DNA of 64,000 nt from Voacanga thouarsii (GCA_026120185.1 JANUWF010001264.1:496001-560000); one strand, 5' to 3'; counted from the stretch's first letter, positions 32,019-44,145 are shown. A program made the numbers and translations. The notes: generated by a model not told the origin, from the letters alone.

Positions 32019-33043
32019 CTTATAACACCCCACGACTACATACCCTAAAAGGGCGGGGATGTCGCCCCGTCCCGTAGGACAAGGGGTCTTTAGAACGAGA
32101 TATAAAATATAAAGGCAATCTCCAAAGGAATCAACTTAGATAAATAAAGAAATACTCCGATAGAACAAATATTGTTCAGAAGTATAAACGACAAAAGTCC
32201 CCTAGAACAGCATAGGAAAAATAAACCAAGCCTCTACTATCAAGCCCCGCTGCCTCAACACAATCTATCTCCTGAAAACATGAGGTAAAACAGTGTGAGA
32301 ATAAATCTCAGTAGGACCTGTGTGTGCACATGGTGCTTGGAATAGTACGTGTATGCAAAGTGCAAAACATTTGTAGAAATAATTTGGAAAGTTATAAACA
32401 ATCTCTTTTCGCAAGGAGTGGGTTTTTCTCATTGTCACACTTTGTACAAAATAAATCCTCCACTCGGATAAACAGTCATGTCACCACACGTTGGGTTCCA
32501 TGAGAACAAAATGTCCAAGGCACCACACTTTGTGCACCTTGTCCGGATCAGATTACCACACGTTGGGCGTTCTGATCAAGGTGAGTGTACAGCCCACCGG
32601 GTGAGATACTCCTCCATCTCTACACCCAACAAAACCATCCGGGTGTCCATGCCGGGAAAATAAATAATACCTTTCAGGTACAATGCTAGCTCGGACCGGC
32701 CTGACCAACCAACACTGTCGCCTTTTCGAGCAGAGTTTATCTTCTAGAGGTGGCCTCCTGCCAGAAGACTTACTCTAGCCTTCCAAGATTAGTATTGTTA
32801 GCCTACCCTTATTGAGTACTCAACGAACATATCCGTCAATTCCTGATTCAAAACACTTTCATACCATGGCCTTGTACAACGTGGTTTTCTTAAAAAGGTT
32901 TTCTAAAAAAAATTTTAGGAAAAAGAACAATTTTGATAAAGACATTCGTTTGGTAAAATCATTTAAAGAATAAACATCCACTTTTACAACCCAGACAATC
33001 ACAGCTTAAAAATAGCTTTACAAAGCTTCACAACATAGACTTG

Positions 33044-33123
33044 CCATCACAACATTTAACAAAAGAGTTTATGCAAACACTCACCGTCACAACATTTAAC
33101 AAAAGAGTTTATGCAAGGACTTA
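33044..33123. repeat. 40-bp tandem repeat, 2 copies (central G LTR)
   Basis: Units begin CATCACAACATTTAACAAAA and CGTCACAACATTTAACAAAA. The right LTR has three units (45767-45886). Confidence 0.9.
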
Positions 33124-34926
33124 CTTGATATGCCTCAGATAACGAGATAAAAATCACAGCTTGCTCTTCTCAATTATCCTCCCGATCTAAACCATATAAT
33201 ATCATGATCAGGGTCTCAACTAATCCAAACATGCTCTAATCTCATTTATTTTCACAACAATTCGCAATCCCCTTTTTAATTCCAAGTAAGCTATTCAATC
33301 CTCATAGATCATATACCATGACCATATGTTCATCCAACTAATAAACATCATTAAACCTTACTTTCGGCATCAAGGGTGGGTATTCCCTTACCGTGCAACA
33401 ACCGGGTAATGAGGTCTCAATGCTCCTATGGTGATTGTCCCGAGTTCGCTTGAGAAGAAGAGAAAAACTACCTCCTTTGCTTCTCTTGACCACAAATTAA
33501 GGAAAAAGATGAAATCAGCCTCTATGGGCGTGATTTAAGGGAAGAAGAAAGAGAAAAGATTCATTAGAGAAAACGGCATCAAGATGTTGAATGGATTTTT
33601 GCTTACCTTAAGGTGTGTTCGATTTTTGCTTAGAATAGCTCTTGATGTTTTTGAAAATTTGCAGAGAGAAGTTGCTGGAATTTTCGTGTAGAATGGAGAG
33701 GGTAGACTGTTGCTATGATTTAAAGTTGGAGAAGATTGGTTTAGGGTTAGATGGTGATGTTTAGAAATACTCCTAATGGCTTTAGGTAACTTGGACAGCA
33801 ATAGCGAAATTTCAGCTTGTTGTGCCCCCTCTTGCTGCCGAATTTGGGAGGGTGTAATGGAGGAAAATATTCTGCAATTTGCTCCTCTGTGCTGGCTGAA
33901 ATATTGCTCAAAAGAAGGCTGAATGTGTTCAGAATTTTGGGCCAAACAAGGAAGAGTTTGTGTGGGTGTTGATGACTGAAAATTCCTGTGCAAGCTGTGC
34001 GAAAATTTCTGTGCAGGAGTAACAATTTCTGGAGTGTTTCGGCTGCTGTTTTTGATGAAATTCCAGAGGAGAAGAGTGGGGTTTTTAGGTGCTGGGATTT
34101 GGCTTAATCAACAAAGAGTTTTGGTAGGTTTTGGAGTGCAAAATTTCGTGTGTTTTGGAGTGCAAAGCTGGACGAAAATTCTGTGCAAGCTGACCGAATT
34201 TTTCTGGTTCCCAAGCTGCCGAAAATCAGTAGTTTTTGGAGATAGAAATTCTGGTTTCGTGCAGCTAAGATAGTCGAATTGTTAAGGAGTGTTCTAGGTG
34301 TTTTGAGCTAGGATTTACAGAGTTGGATTGTAGCTAAAGATAGCTGGAATTTCGGACAGCTTGTGTTGATACAAAGCTGCCGAAATTCTGCTTGGATAAG
34401 GAAGAAATCCTAGTTGAATTTGGATTGAAATAAAATCTGGTTTTATCAAGGATTTGGATAAGATTTCCTCTAGTCCTAGAAGGGTTTGGATTGAGCTAAA
34501 GGTGCTCCAAAGTTGCGGACAAAATCTGGAAAAATTTCCAGTATTTTTCCAGCTTAAGGTTTTCGAAAATTCAAGGGAATAAAAGCTGAAAATAAGACAA
34601 CTTTATCCTTACCTAAAATCCTTGAACTTAGGAGTTAAATATAGATTCTTATTCTTATAAAAGTGACGTTTAAACCCAAAGAAGATATCTAAGACTTTAG
34701 TTAAAATATTTCCCTAAAACAATTAAATAAATAAAAGGATTATGGCTAAAATTCTTGAAGAGGTAAAATAAGATTTTTCCCTAATATATTCCCTAACTCT
34801 AATATTCATCAAGAAGAGTTTTATACCATTTGAAATTCTTCAAAGTGGCACCTAACTAGGGGTTTTCGGCCAAGGCATGAAGAATACTAGAAAAGGAATT
34901 CAAGAGAAAGCTTAAAATTTTCAAGA

Positions 34927-34991
34927 GATAGGATTCGAACTCGGGTCACCAAAGGAAATCACCAACCTCCCCGCTATTCCAAAACAACTCC
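34927..34991 (-). other. tRNA-like module inside the G central LTR
   Basis: The minus strand has GTTGTTTTGGAATAGCGGGG then GAGTTCGAATCCTATC, a good B box (GTTCGAATCC). It is repeated in the right LTR at 47660-47727 and distinct from the leader module. Confidence 0.5.
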
Positions 34992-35248
34992 AATACTAAT
35001 TTTTTTTTCCACAGTCAGTTCTCACCACCCTAATACTCATCCTTCCAAATCTTCGACCAAACCTCCCTTATCCAAATCTTTAACTACACAGCTATTTCAC
35101 ATCAATTAATTCAAATGCAAGAGCAACGGATAAATTCACATGTATCCATGCAAGTAAAATAATTCTAAGCTACCACATAAAATGCAAAATGCTATGCAAT
35201 GCATGAATTTTCCCCATAGTCAAAGGTGGTTTTGGGCGGGGTATTACA

Positions 35249-35263
35249 TCCCCTCCACCTTAA
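35249..35263 (-). other. Gypsy G polypurine tract
   Basis: The minus strand reads TAAGGTGGAGGGGA directly before the LTR start TGTAATACCCC. Confidence 0.9.
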
Positions 35264-35711
35264 GAGAATTTCGTCCCGAAATTCAGATTTCATACCCTTC
35301 GAGCATACCCAGGTACTTCCGTCTTAACCATTCCTCCGTTTCCCACGTTACATCCTGTGCTCCATGATGATCCCAAAGTATCTTCACCAAGGGTATCTGC
35401 TTGTTTCGAAGCGTCTTAATACTCCGCTCCTAGATCTTGACGGGTCTCTCCATATAACTCAGGTTGGGTTGCAACTGCAACGGTTCCTCATTGAGTACAT
35501 GACTCGGATCGGGGTTGTACCTCTTTAACTGAGAGACATGGAATACATCATGCATCCCGGTTAGACCATCAGGTAGATCCAATCGGTAGGCAACCGGTCC
35601 GATTTTCTCCAATATCGGGAATGGTCCCAAATACCTAGGACTCAACTTCCCCCCTCTCGGATGTTTCAGGATTCCTCTACTTGGAGTCAACCTCAAGAAT
35701 GCACGGTCACT
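35264..35711 (-). pseudogene. Gypsy G right copy: integrase C-terminus and chromodomain
   Basis: The GPY/F module is clear on the minus strand (35430-35696): YLGPFPILEKIGPVAYRLDL, then VFHVSQLKRYNPDPSHVL. The frame continues to MERPVKI and meets a TAG at 35430-35432. Beyond it, in the same frame, the chromodomain reads LRNKQIPLVKILWDHHGAQD then VTWETEEWLRRKYLGML, ending just before the polypurine tract. In plant chromoviruses this domain binds histone marks of heterochromatin and biases insertion. The stop would remove the chromodomain from the product. Confidence 0.9.
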
Positions 35712-35954
35712 TGTGAAACCCCAGTCAAGACCAACCTTAGAGTAAGGGGGTTGGGATGCATATCATGCTTTATTTCATGATTAAATATGTTTTCATATGA
35801 TTTCTATGTGCTTTGAATTTGATTTTTATTATCTTGAAGTCTTGTTGGTGAGTGATGTGTGAGAGGGGCAAAATGATAATTTTTGCCCGAGGTGAAAATA
35901 AGGAGATAGCTTGTGGATTGAATAGGGAATAATTTTTCTAGTACAAATAGCAAC

Positions 35955-36022
35955 AAGGGTTGTTGTGGTTTAGTAGTTAGAGCCTTGGAATTAATTCTTG
36001 AGGTCTAAGGTTCAAAGTCCAT
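35955..36022 (+). other. tRNA-like module in the B solo LTR
   Basis: TGGTTTAGTAGTTAGAGCC (35966 on) resembles an A box and GGTTCAAAGTCC (36009-36020) a B box. Confidence 0.55.
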
Positions 36023-37661
36023 CATAAAGGCTTTAGCTTGAGTAAATTTTATTTTGCTTGGAAAAGGATGGTTTTGGCCATGAGGGCCTAGATCAATGTG
36101 GTGATGATGTCCTAGGAGAGACATGTTAGGAGAATTCTCACTTCACTCTTTTGTTTCTCGCGAAATGCCTAAAGGGAATTCATTCTCCCTTGATCTTTAG
36201 CTTTTCTTAATTTCCAACTCCTTAGTTTGATCAAGGTGTTTTAGGATCTATCCTTTTCCTTTCCAGAAAATTCAGTAGAGGACTAAGGTCTTTTAGGATC
36301 AAAATGTCCTAGTAAAAGGCTTCTCATGGTTTGGAAAATGTAAATGATTTGTGGGAAAAATTCAAGGGGAAAATCCCTCTTGAAAGCTTGCTGAAAATTT
36401 TTCTCTAACTTAGTTTATCTATCTTCATGAAATGAGCCGAAATTTTCCAACTTGTTGTACATTCAAAAGGTCGAAAATTCTAGCTCACATTTCCTCCCAA
36501 ATGCTACCAGAAATATGGTCTTTAGGATCAGTTGAAACCTGAAAGTTTCTTGCCCAAATTCGGACTGCAGAAGCTGGAGTAAAACAGGAAAAATTCCTGT
36601 ACGAAAATCAGCTTTGTGAGCTCCAAATCAAGCTGTTTTCTCCCAGATTTTGTGCAGAACCTTAGCCATGTTTTTCCTCCATAAAGATGGCTGGAAACCA
36701 ACCTTGAATACCCCTGAAATCCCCTTCAAAACTCGCTGCAAATCTGCTGGAAATGGCAGACGAAAATTCTGCCAGAAAGCTGTTGTTCAGCGAAATTCCT
36801 GAGAAGAATTTCTGTCCAGCTTGTTTCCTATTTTGTTTCAACCGAAAACCCCAATGTACTTCTGTCAAAACCTCCCTTAAACCTCCATTAACAGAGCTCC
36901 ATTGTTCCCTGAAGCTTCTGCACGAAATTCCCTCCATGGCTGACCGAAAATCTCTCAACCAAATCCCTACAATTTAGCTTAATTACTTTCCAAAATTTCA
37001 GCCATCTTGTTTAACAACTTTCCATAAAATTTTGCTCAATTGATTAGACATATTTTTCACCATTGTGCACCCTAGTTTCGGCCATCACAAGCCTCCTTTA
37101 ACCAGCTTTAATTCCCCAGAAAACTGCACAATCCAGTCGGCCATAGGAGACTTCAAAGCTGTCCAGAAAAATCAAGATATTCTTAGAATATCTAGTTTCC
37201 AAATTCTCTTCCTAAAAATATTCTTCAAGGATTGTAACAACTAGTCTTTCCATTCCCTTCCAAATCAGAGAAGTCACTCCCTAAACCCTACCGAATTTCG
37301 GCAGCCACAACTTCTCAGAAAAATCGACAGCTTCTCTTCTCTCTCTCTTGATTTTCTTTAAGCAACAAGAACGCACACACACTACACCAAGAAAACCTAC
37401 TCCTTCTCCACACCTAATACCCCTCCAAACCACTTCAAACCCTCACGAAAATCTCCAGATTTGATCTACTCCTTGCTGTACATTCATCAACACCCTTATT
37501 AACATCAAACTCCACAAATCATCTTGCTACTTTGGATCAAAAAGCAGAAATTTCTATGAAGAACAAGAACATCTTCAAGGTAAACTTATTCTAACAACTT
37601 CATCCTCTTCAAACTTAATCTCTAATGAAAACCTATATGAATAAGCATGCTAATGATCTTT

Positions 37662-37663
<2 letters not shown>

Positions 37664-37702
<39 letters not shown>
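37664..37702. repeat. (CT)n microsatellite within the B LTR
   Basis: A tract of about 39 bases. Tracts at the same LTR position occur at 50558-50615 and 63709-63761, with different lengths. Confidence 0.95.
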
Positions 37703-37704
<2 letters not shown>

Positions 37705-39993
37705 GGACCGAAATTTCCTCCCTTGGCTGAATGGTCTCTTTTCCCATGACCATGCTTTCGCCACCCTTCTTGAACAAGATTAGCAATCTAGGGGTTGAGA
37801 TCTTCTCTAAACTCCTTCAAGTCATTCATCAATCAAGTAAGTACCTTCAATCCTCTTTTTCAAAATTTAGAATCATGTCTCTAGGTTGATGAATGGCGAT
37901 AGGTTCGTGTATGTGATGTTGTTGATTGAAGCATGAGTATAGGTATGATTGTGAAGGAGATGTGATTTATGCATGGAAGGATTATATTGGTGGATTTAAT
38001 GATGAGTTGAGATTTGATGCATGTCATAGGTAGTATTTGTGATTAAGCATGCTAGAGATTATGTCACCTTTGGTGAATAGGATTATATGCCTGATTAGAT
38101 TTTGAAGCCATGATCTTGTTTATGCTAGTAGAGGTTAAACCATGTAATAATAAATTTAGATCTATGCCTATGTGCAAGACTTGGATAATTTGATGAATTG
38201 AAGGATTGAGTATGTTATTTATTATGGTTGACCATGGAATCTTGATCATGATCTAGTTGTCCCTAAGCAAATTTTATTTCATGAATAAAATATTTACTAA
38301 TAATTTTTGGCAGAGAATTTTGAAAACCCTAAGAAGGGTAGATTTGGAATTATAATATATGTAAAGGATATTTTTGTCAAATAAATAATAACTTTTCTAG
38401 AAAATAAAATAAATAAATATTATTTAAAATAAAGAAATTAATTAAAGCCTTTATGGAAAACATTTATACTTAATAAAATATTTACTAGATCAAGACCCTT
38501 AAGGATTTACTTATTATTTTCCAAGAAAGACTTAATAAATTTAATCTTAACTAGTTTTAGCTATCAATTATTTTCTAACAACTAAGCTATCATTAAATCA
38601 CTATTTTACCTAGTACCACCTATGGCTCTTGATCAAATAAACTCTAAATTTTCCTTAACAAGATTTAAACTTTCAACTTATTAGAATTTATTTCCTAATC
38701 CATTAATTATTTTAAATAACAAATTAAACTGAGCTTATAAACCTATTCAATTATTGTTTTGCCTTAAAGCTTGGGACACTAGGATCATGGTAGTAGTGAA
38801 TTGAGTTGATTTGAAATTGAGGAAGTGAATTGTGGTTTGAATCTGATTAAGATTTGTATTTGCCCATGTGGGGTTAGGTCAGCTGTCCGAGACCTTGTTG
38901 TTGTGAGCAAGAAGCAGGTAAGCTCCTGCATAAAACCTATCGATGTGAAATGTTTTCTTTTGGCAAGCTAAATATTTAGTGTTTGGACACTCGTTTATTT
39001 GAAGGCAATTGAGGGTTGAATTTATCTTTATTTCCAACGTTGGAATTATTCAAAAGTTAATGAGCAGATTTTCCAAACTCGAAACTCTTTCTAAAACTGA
39101 TTTCGCTCAAAACCTTGGAAACCCTTAAATTGCTATTTTCATGCAGAGCAATGCTCTGTTCATTTTATCCCAAGTGGGAAATGTCGTTGAGTACTCAATA
39201 AGGGTGGACTACTAGGACTAGTCTTTGAAGGGTTAGGGTGAGTCTCTCAGTAGGTGGCCACCTCTGAGGGGTGAGTCCTTCCTGGATAAAATGCCAGTTC
39301 CAGTGAGTCGTGCCGGTCCAAGCTAGCAGTTTATTTTGTTTCAGTCAAATGACTGTGTTTTTGCCGGAATGGACACTCGGTGGTTGTTTGGGTATAGAAA
39401 ATGAGGAGTATCTCGCCCAGTAGGCCGATCACCTACTTTTGTCAGTCTGCACAACGTGTTAGGCATTCTGACCGGTTATGGGGCCTAAAGTGTGGTAACC
39501 CATATCCCTTTCTTTTGAGTGATTGATTTAATTACTTATGTATGGCTAGAAGAGCAAAAACGCCACTCTTGCTTTTGACTAATGTTTATTGCTTGCCAAT
39601 GTTTCTCTTATAAAGATTTCACACTTTGCATCCACGAGCTAAACACCCAAAGCACACACGGACTTACTGAGATTTCTGTCTCACCACCTTTTATCATAAT
39701 TTCAGGTTGATCATGTTGTGGGTTGAGTAGCTACCTTGGAAGAGAATGTTGTTTTTTGATTTTATGTACTGCTTTGGGAGACGAGTATGGATGATTTTAA
39801 TTATAGTTTTTGTTTTGGAATTTCATGGATGTACTTTTGAAGTATTTTTGGGTTGTAATAAATTCTTTTAGCTTGAGTATTATTTATTCCAGTAATTTTT
39901 ATTTGTGACCTTGTTGTAAAGACCCGTTGTCCTTTGGACGGGGTGACATCCCCGGCCCTGGCGGGCCAAGGTTTTCCGGGGTGTTACATCACT

Positions 39994-41010
39994 TACTTGG
40001 AACTCCAATTCCCTTCTCCTAGTGTCTGCATAACTCTTCTGTCTGCTTTGCGCTGCCCTTAGCCTTCCTCGAATTAACTTAATCTTATCCATCATCTCCT
40101 GAATGCATACTTCACCAGTCTTCTTAACATTCCCCTCTTCTGTCCATCCCCAGTATATCGGTACCTGGCATTTTCGCCCATACAGTACTTTGTACGGCGC
40201 CATTCCGATCGACGCCTGATAGCTATTGTTATATGCTAACTCCGCATGCGGTAAAGACTCATTCCACTTATCTCCAAAGTCCAAGATACACGCACGAAGC
40301 ATGTCTTCTAGTATCTGAATGACTCTTTCGGATTGACAGTCTGTTTGCGGATGGGCAGAAGTGCTAAATTTCAGGGTCGTGCCCAAGGACTCCTGAAACA
40401 TACCCCAGAACCTTGAAGTGAATCTAGGGTCCCTATCCGATACAATGCTCGACGGTACACCATGCAACCTTACAATTTCTTGGGTATATGTCTGAGCCAA
40501 CTTTTCCATCGAGTCCCTTATGTTTACCGGTATGAAGTGCGCTGTCTTGGTGAATCGGTCCACTACCACCCAGATCGCATCTTTGTGTGACTTGGTCAAC
40601 GAAAGGCCAATCACAAAGTCCGTAGTCACCTCTTCCCATTTCCATTCAGGAATCGGTAACAGTTGCAGTAACCCTGCAGACTTCCTATGTTCCACTTTAA
40701 CCTTCTGGTACGTCAGGCAGGTTGACACATGCTGAACTATATCCCTCTACATTCCAGCCCACCAATATTTCCTTTTCAAGTCTTGGTACATCTTTACCTC
40801 CCCAGGGTGTATGGTATATTTGCTCTTGTGCGCTTCGTCCAGTATCCTCTTCCTTAAGTCTTGGATGTCTGGTACACAAATCCGGCCCCGAAAGTATAAT
40901 ACCCGATTCTCATCGGTTCAGAAATCGCTTCCTCTTCTCGCGATCTCTTTCTCCCTGAAAGTTTGAAATTCTGCACTGCCCTGTTGACCTGATACAATTT
41001 CCTGGTCCAG
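39994..41010 (-). pseudogene. Gypsy G right copy: integrase zinc-binding domain and DDE core
   Basis: The minus-strand open frame from 40728 retains all three acidic residues. These are Asp37 (VTTDFVIGL), Asp98 (IVSDRDPRF) and Glu134 (QSERVIQIL), with 35 residues between the last two, the classic DX35E spacing. The upstream zinc-binding N-terminus (about 40730-40880) reads TIHPGEVKMYQDLKRKYWW, then CLTY where the family has CLTC, so one zinc-binding Cys is Tyr. A stop separates this domain from the core. At residue 245 the frame enters the B LTR and continues with unrelated residues to 39880. A Gly in HPQTDGQSER is Cys here. Confidence 0.92.
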
Positions 41011-41850
41011 ATCGGGTTTTAGGGTCAAGTTGCTCATGCAGATCTTCCCCTCTTGCATTTGCGCCTCCTTCTCCAGGATATCCTGGACTACCGACACCTC
41101 CTATATTCTCAAGTGTGCCATTTTCACCTTCCGACTTAGAGCGTTTGCTACCACATTCGCTTTACCCGGATGATAGTTAATAGGGCACTTATATTCTTCC
41201 AGGAACGCCATCCACCTACGCTACCGGAGATTCAAGTCCTTTTGCGTGAAGATGTTCCTCAAACTCTTATGGTCCGTGAAAACCTCATATTGTGCACCAT
41301 ACAAGTAATGTCACCATTTCTTCAAGGCGAACACTATAGCTGCTAGCTGTAGGTCATGCGTGGGATAATTAACTTCGTGCGGTTTTAGCTTCTTAGATGC
41401 ATAAGCTATGACTTTCCCTTCCTGCATCAGCACAGCTCCGAGTCCTTCCTTGGATGCATCTGTATAGAGTGCATAGGGCTTATCAGCCTCAGGCAGACTT
41501 AGCACGGGTGCTGAAATCAACCTCCTCTTAAGTTCTTGGAAGCTCTTCTCGCACTTCTCACTCCAAGCAAAGACGACATCTTTCTTCAACAATCGTGTCA
41601 TTGGTGAAGCTAATGTAGAGAAATTTTTAATGAAACGCCGATAGTACCTGGCCAACCTAAGGAAACTTCGTATCTCGGTAGTGTTCTCCGATTGTTTCCA
41701 ATTAGCTACGGCTTCTACCTTAGCAGGGTCCACCTTGATCCCCCCATTGGATATCACGTGACCAAGGAAAGACACTAAGTTCAGCCAAAACTCACACTTA
41801 CTGAACTTGGTGTAAAGCTTGAATTCCCTCAGCTTCTCTAAGACCAATTT
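41011..41850 (-). pseudogene. Gypsy G right copy: RT thumb and RNase H
   Basis: A 178-codon minus-strand stretch (41311-41847) starts [15 protein letters not shown] and contains [30 protein letters not shown] and [16 protein letters not shown] (RNase H Asp), ending at KKW followed by a stop. The rest of RNase H and the linker to integrase (41011-41310) read in the same order as in the left copy, with extra stops. FLRLARYY shows two Gly-to-Arg changes against FLGLAGYY in the left copy, both explainable by G-to-A. Confidence 0.9.
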
Positions 41851-42384
41851 TTAGTGCTCCGCGTGGTCCTCCGGATTTTTGGAGTAGATCAAAATGTCAT
41901 CGATGAATATAACCACGAACTTGTTCAGGTATGGTTGGAAAATGCGATGCATCAAATCCATGAATACCGCCGGTGCGTTGGTTACACCGAACGGCATTAC
42001 TACAAATTCGTAATGGCTATACCGCGTGTTGAATGCAGTCCTAGGGATGTCTTCTTCTTTGATCCTTACTTGATAGTATCCTTACTGTAGGTCCAAGTTC
42101 GAAAAGCAAGCAGCGCCTTGCAGTTGATCGAACAACTCATCGATCAAGGGTAGAGGGTATTTATTCTTGATTGTTAGATTGTTCAGTCCCCGATAATCGA
42201 TACATGGCCTCAAAGTTCCATCTTTCTTCTTGACAAACAACACCGGGGCTCCCCACGGTGACGTACTCGGCCGAATGTAGCCTTGCCTTAGCAATTCTTC
42301 CAATTGCTCCTTCAACTCTTTCAACTCTGTCAGTACCATCCGGTAGGGGGTTCTAGATACTGGTTCTGCTTTGGGAATCAGATC
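41851..42384 (-). pseudogene. Gypsy G right copy: RT fingers and palm
   Basis: The N-terminal RT block lies at the end of the 495-codon frame (42082-43569): [20 protein letters not shown], then [16 protein letters not shown], ending FSNLDLQ at TAA 42082-42084. The palm lies downstream on the minus strand with FIDD at 41896-41907, ending at TAA 41851-41853. Both stops lie at the same codons in the left copy (29380-29382, 29149-29151). Without them the RT would have the normal length for the family. Confidence 0.9.
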
Positions 42385-42945
42385 CATGGTGAACACAACT
42401 TCCCATTCAGGGGGTAGGGAAGTGAGCTCCGTAGGGAACACATTCAAAAAATCTTTCACTACCTCCATACTTTCCAAGGTACACTGGTCCTTCAGTTTGT
42501 TTAGGATATACGCCAAGTGTCCTGCACATCCTTTGCTGAGCAACTTCCGGGCTTTAGCTCCAGCAATAAGAAATTTCAGTTCCTTCGTTCGCTTCCCATT
42601 GAATTCAATTACATCCCGTCTAGGTCTCACAAACTGCACTGTCTTGATCTTGCAGTCCACACGAGCTCCGTGTTTCGACAACCAGTCCATGCCCAAGATC
42701 AAGTCATAGCCGTCCATGGCCAGGATTATAAGGTCGGCCTTCAGAATCTCCTTCCCAACCTCAACTCCAGAATTTCCCATTTTCTTGCCTGTTTCCACCA
42801 CCTTTCCCAAGGGGGAACTAACTACTAGGGTATAAGGTAGCTCAGTTCCTTCCCAGCACAGACGTGAAGCACATACTTTACTTACATAAGAATGTGTGGA
42901 TCCTGGATCTATCAGAACATTAACAAGATAACCTTGGATAGAAAG
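42385..42945 (-). pseudogene. Gypsy G right copy: protease and linker
   Basis: Within the same open frame as the gag C-terminus, [13 protein letters not shown] (residues 218-230 of the 42082-43569 frame) is the catalytic segment, with Pro where Thr or Ser is usual. [19 protein letters not shown] (residues 285-303) is the conserved distal motif. The linker with [17 protein letters not shown] and [13 protein letters not shown] leads into RT. Gag, protease and RT are in one frame without a shift, as in most plant gypsy elements. Confidence 0.9.
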
Positions 42946-44145
42946 GTTACCTTCGATCACGGCGGCGTCCGCTCTGACTTCCTTTCGGCTCAAGGCAAAC
43001 ACTTTGGCTTTCACCTGGGGCTTCAGGCCTCCCGCTCCAGCTGGTCCAGCAGCGGCGCCTCTATTTCCTCCCATTGGTTGGGCCGGTGCGGTCTGCTCAA
43101 TCCTTAAGGGTTTGGGGCAGACGTTTCTCAAGTGTCCCGGGTCTCCGCAATTGAAGCACCTCCTCACACCCCCATTACCCCAGCAATTTCTTTCGGAGTG
43201 GCCCCGCTTCCCACACAGCCGGCAATTCAGGCTGCCTTGCATTGGTCCTGCTACTGGCACTCGAGGCTGCTTACCCCAGTTTCCCCAAGGCATAAAGACC
43301 GCAGGTTGCTTTTTCCCGGAAGGCCTCATAGGTGGACGACTTGGTTGGAAGGGTCGGTTCACCGGTCGGTGCCGATCTTCGTTCTCCGTCCGGGAAGCTA
43401 CGTCCACTGCGGCGGTGTACGACGTTGGCGGTGATGGAGCCAATGCCTTCCTCAAATCTGGCCTTAGCCTTTTCACGAATTGCCGGGTGCACTTCTGCTC
43501 CGTATCTACCATGCACTTGCAGTACTTGGACAACTGCATGAATTGGGCTGTATATTGGGCCACTGTCATGCCACCCTGCCTGAGGGTCTGGAATTCGTCC
43601 TCCCTCTTCTCAGCTACCCATCGAGGAATGTACTCGGCCAGGAAAGCCTCTGTGAAATCGTCCTACGTCCATTCCTGCTCCTCCTTATCCCAATCACCCC
43701 GTACTCGTTGCCATCATGCCCGAGACGGTCCCCTCAGCCGAAAAGCAGCAAACTTCACTATCCTCTCTTCCGAGTACTGCAAAGTAGTGAAGATGTCCTC
43801 CATCTGCTCAATCCATTGTTCGGATTTCTCATCCTGTTCCACCTCCCCTTGGAATGTGGAAGGCTGGAACTTCAAGAAATGCTCCAGAGCCTTAACCTCT
43901 CCCCGCGGTGGTTTTTTGGCCACCTTGTCCACTCTTTCAGTCAAGTTCTGTAGGATCGAGGCCATCTTGTCGAAAGCCTGACCCATGGTCACATCCCGTT
44001 ACCTCTCCGAAGCCAATTCCTCCTCGTGTGGCAGGTGCTCCTCCACGTCGGGGGTGGAAAGATGCACCTGCTCAAATTTCGGGGTGGAGGATGCACTCTC
44101 CTACACCGTTCTGCTATGCACAATTGTTATGCGTCTTGGAGCCAT
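42946..44145 (-). pseudogene. Gypsy G right copy: gag with two zinc knuckles
   Basis: The ATG at 44145 gives MAPRRITIVHSRTV, then TAG at codon 15 (44101-44103). A TAA, particular to this copy, lies just before the core frame (43714-43992), which has MGQAFDKMASILQNLTERVD, FLKFQPSTFQGE and WIEQMEDIFTTLQYSEER. That frame ends at TGA 43714-43716, shared with the left copy. The C-terminal frame (from 43569) holds perfect CX2CX4HX4C knuckles at residues 116-129 ([14 protein letters not shown]) and 138-151 ([14 protein letters not shown]). One further TAG between 43569 and 43714 is found only here. Confidence 0.92.

Larger units (their letters stand above)
28020..32020 (-). mobile_element. Gypsy G, left copy: internal region truncated in integrase
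   Basis: On the minus strand: PBS (32002-32018), leader, gag, protease, RT, RNase H and the start of integrase. It aligns along its whole length with the right copy (40722-44709), with only scattered differences. The integrase catalytic core, chromodomain and downstream LTR are absent. Its 5' LTR (32021-35248) is also the 3' LTR of the right copy, giving a tandem arrangement. Confidence 0.9.
32021..35248 (-). mobile_element. Gypsy G central LTR shared by the two copies (3228 bp)
   Basis: Plus-strand reading runs from TATAACACCCCACGAC to GGCGGGGTATTACA. It has a PBS on its left side and a polypurine tract on its right side, so it serves as 5' LTR of the left copy and 3' LTR of the right copy. 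It is closely similar to 44710-47983 apart from point changes, a missing segment of about 45-50 bp near 32160, and one fewer 40-bp repeat unit. TTGAGTACTCAA is at 32812-32823. Confidence 0.92.
35707..39993 (+). mobile_element. Family B solo LTR in G integrase, TSD TCACT
   Basis: The LTR spans 35712 (TGTGAAACCCCAG) to 39988 (GGGGTGTTACA), 4277 bp, flanked by identical TCACT at 35707-35711 and 39989-39993. It lies opposite to G, in the integrase between the DDE core and the GPY/F module. No internal sequence remains. Inside are a tRNA-like module (35960-36020), a (TC)n tract (37664-37702), TTGAGTACTCAA (39187-39198) and a terminal double hairpin (39940-39967). It must be younger than G. Confidence 0.97.

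Noticed and set aside
36753..36977. 74-codon frame starting MADEN, also present at 49641-49865
   Set aside because: Conserved only because both lie in B LTRs. No start context, domain or codon bias is evident and the other B LTR does not clearly keep it.
37561..37870. Possible splice donors in the B LTR (AAG/GTAAAC, AAG/GTAAGT)
   Set aside because: Consensus-like words occur, but without an acceptor or transcript evidence they cannot be told from chance.
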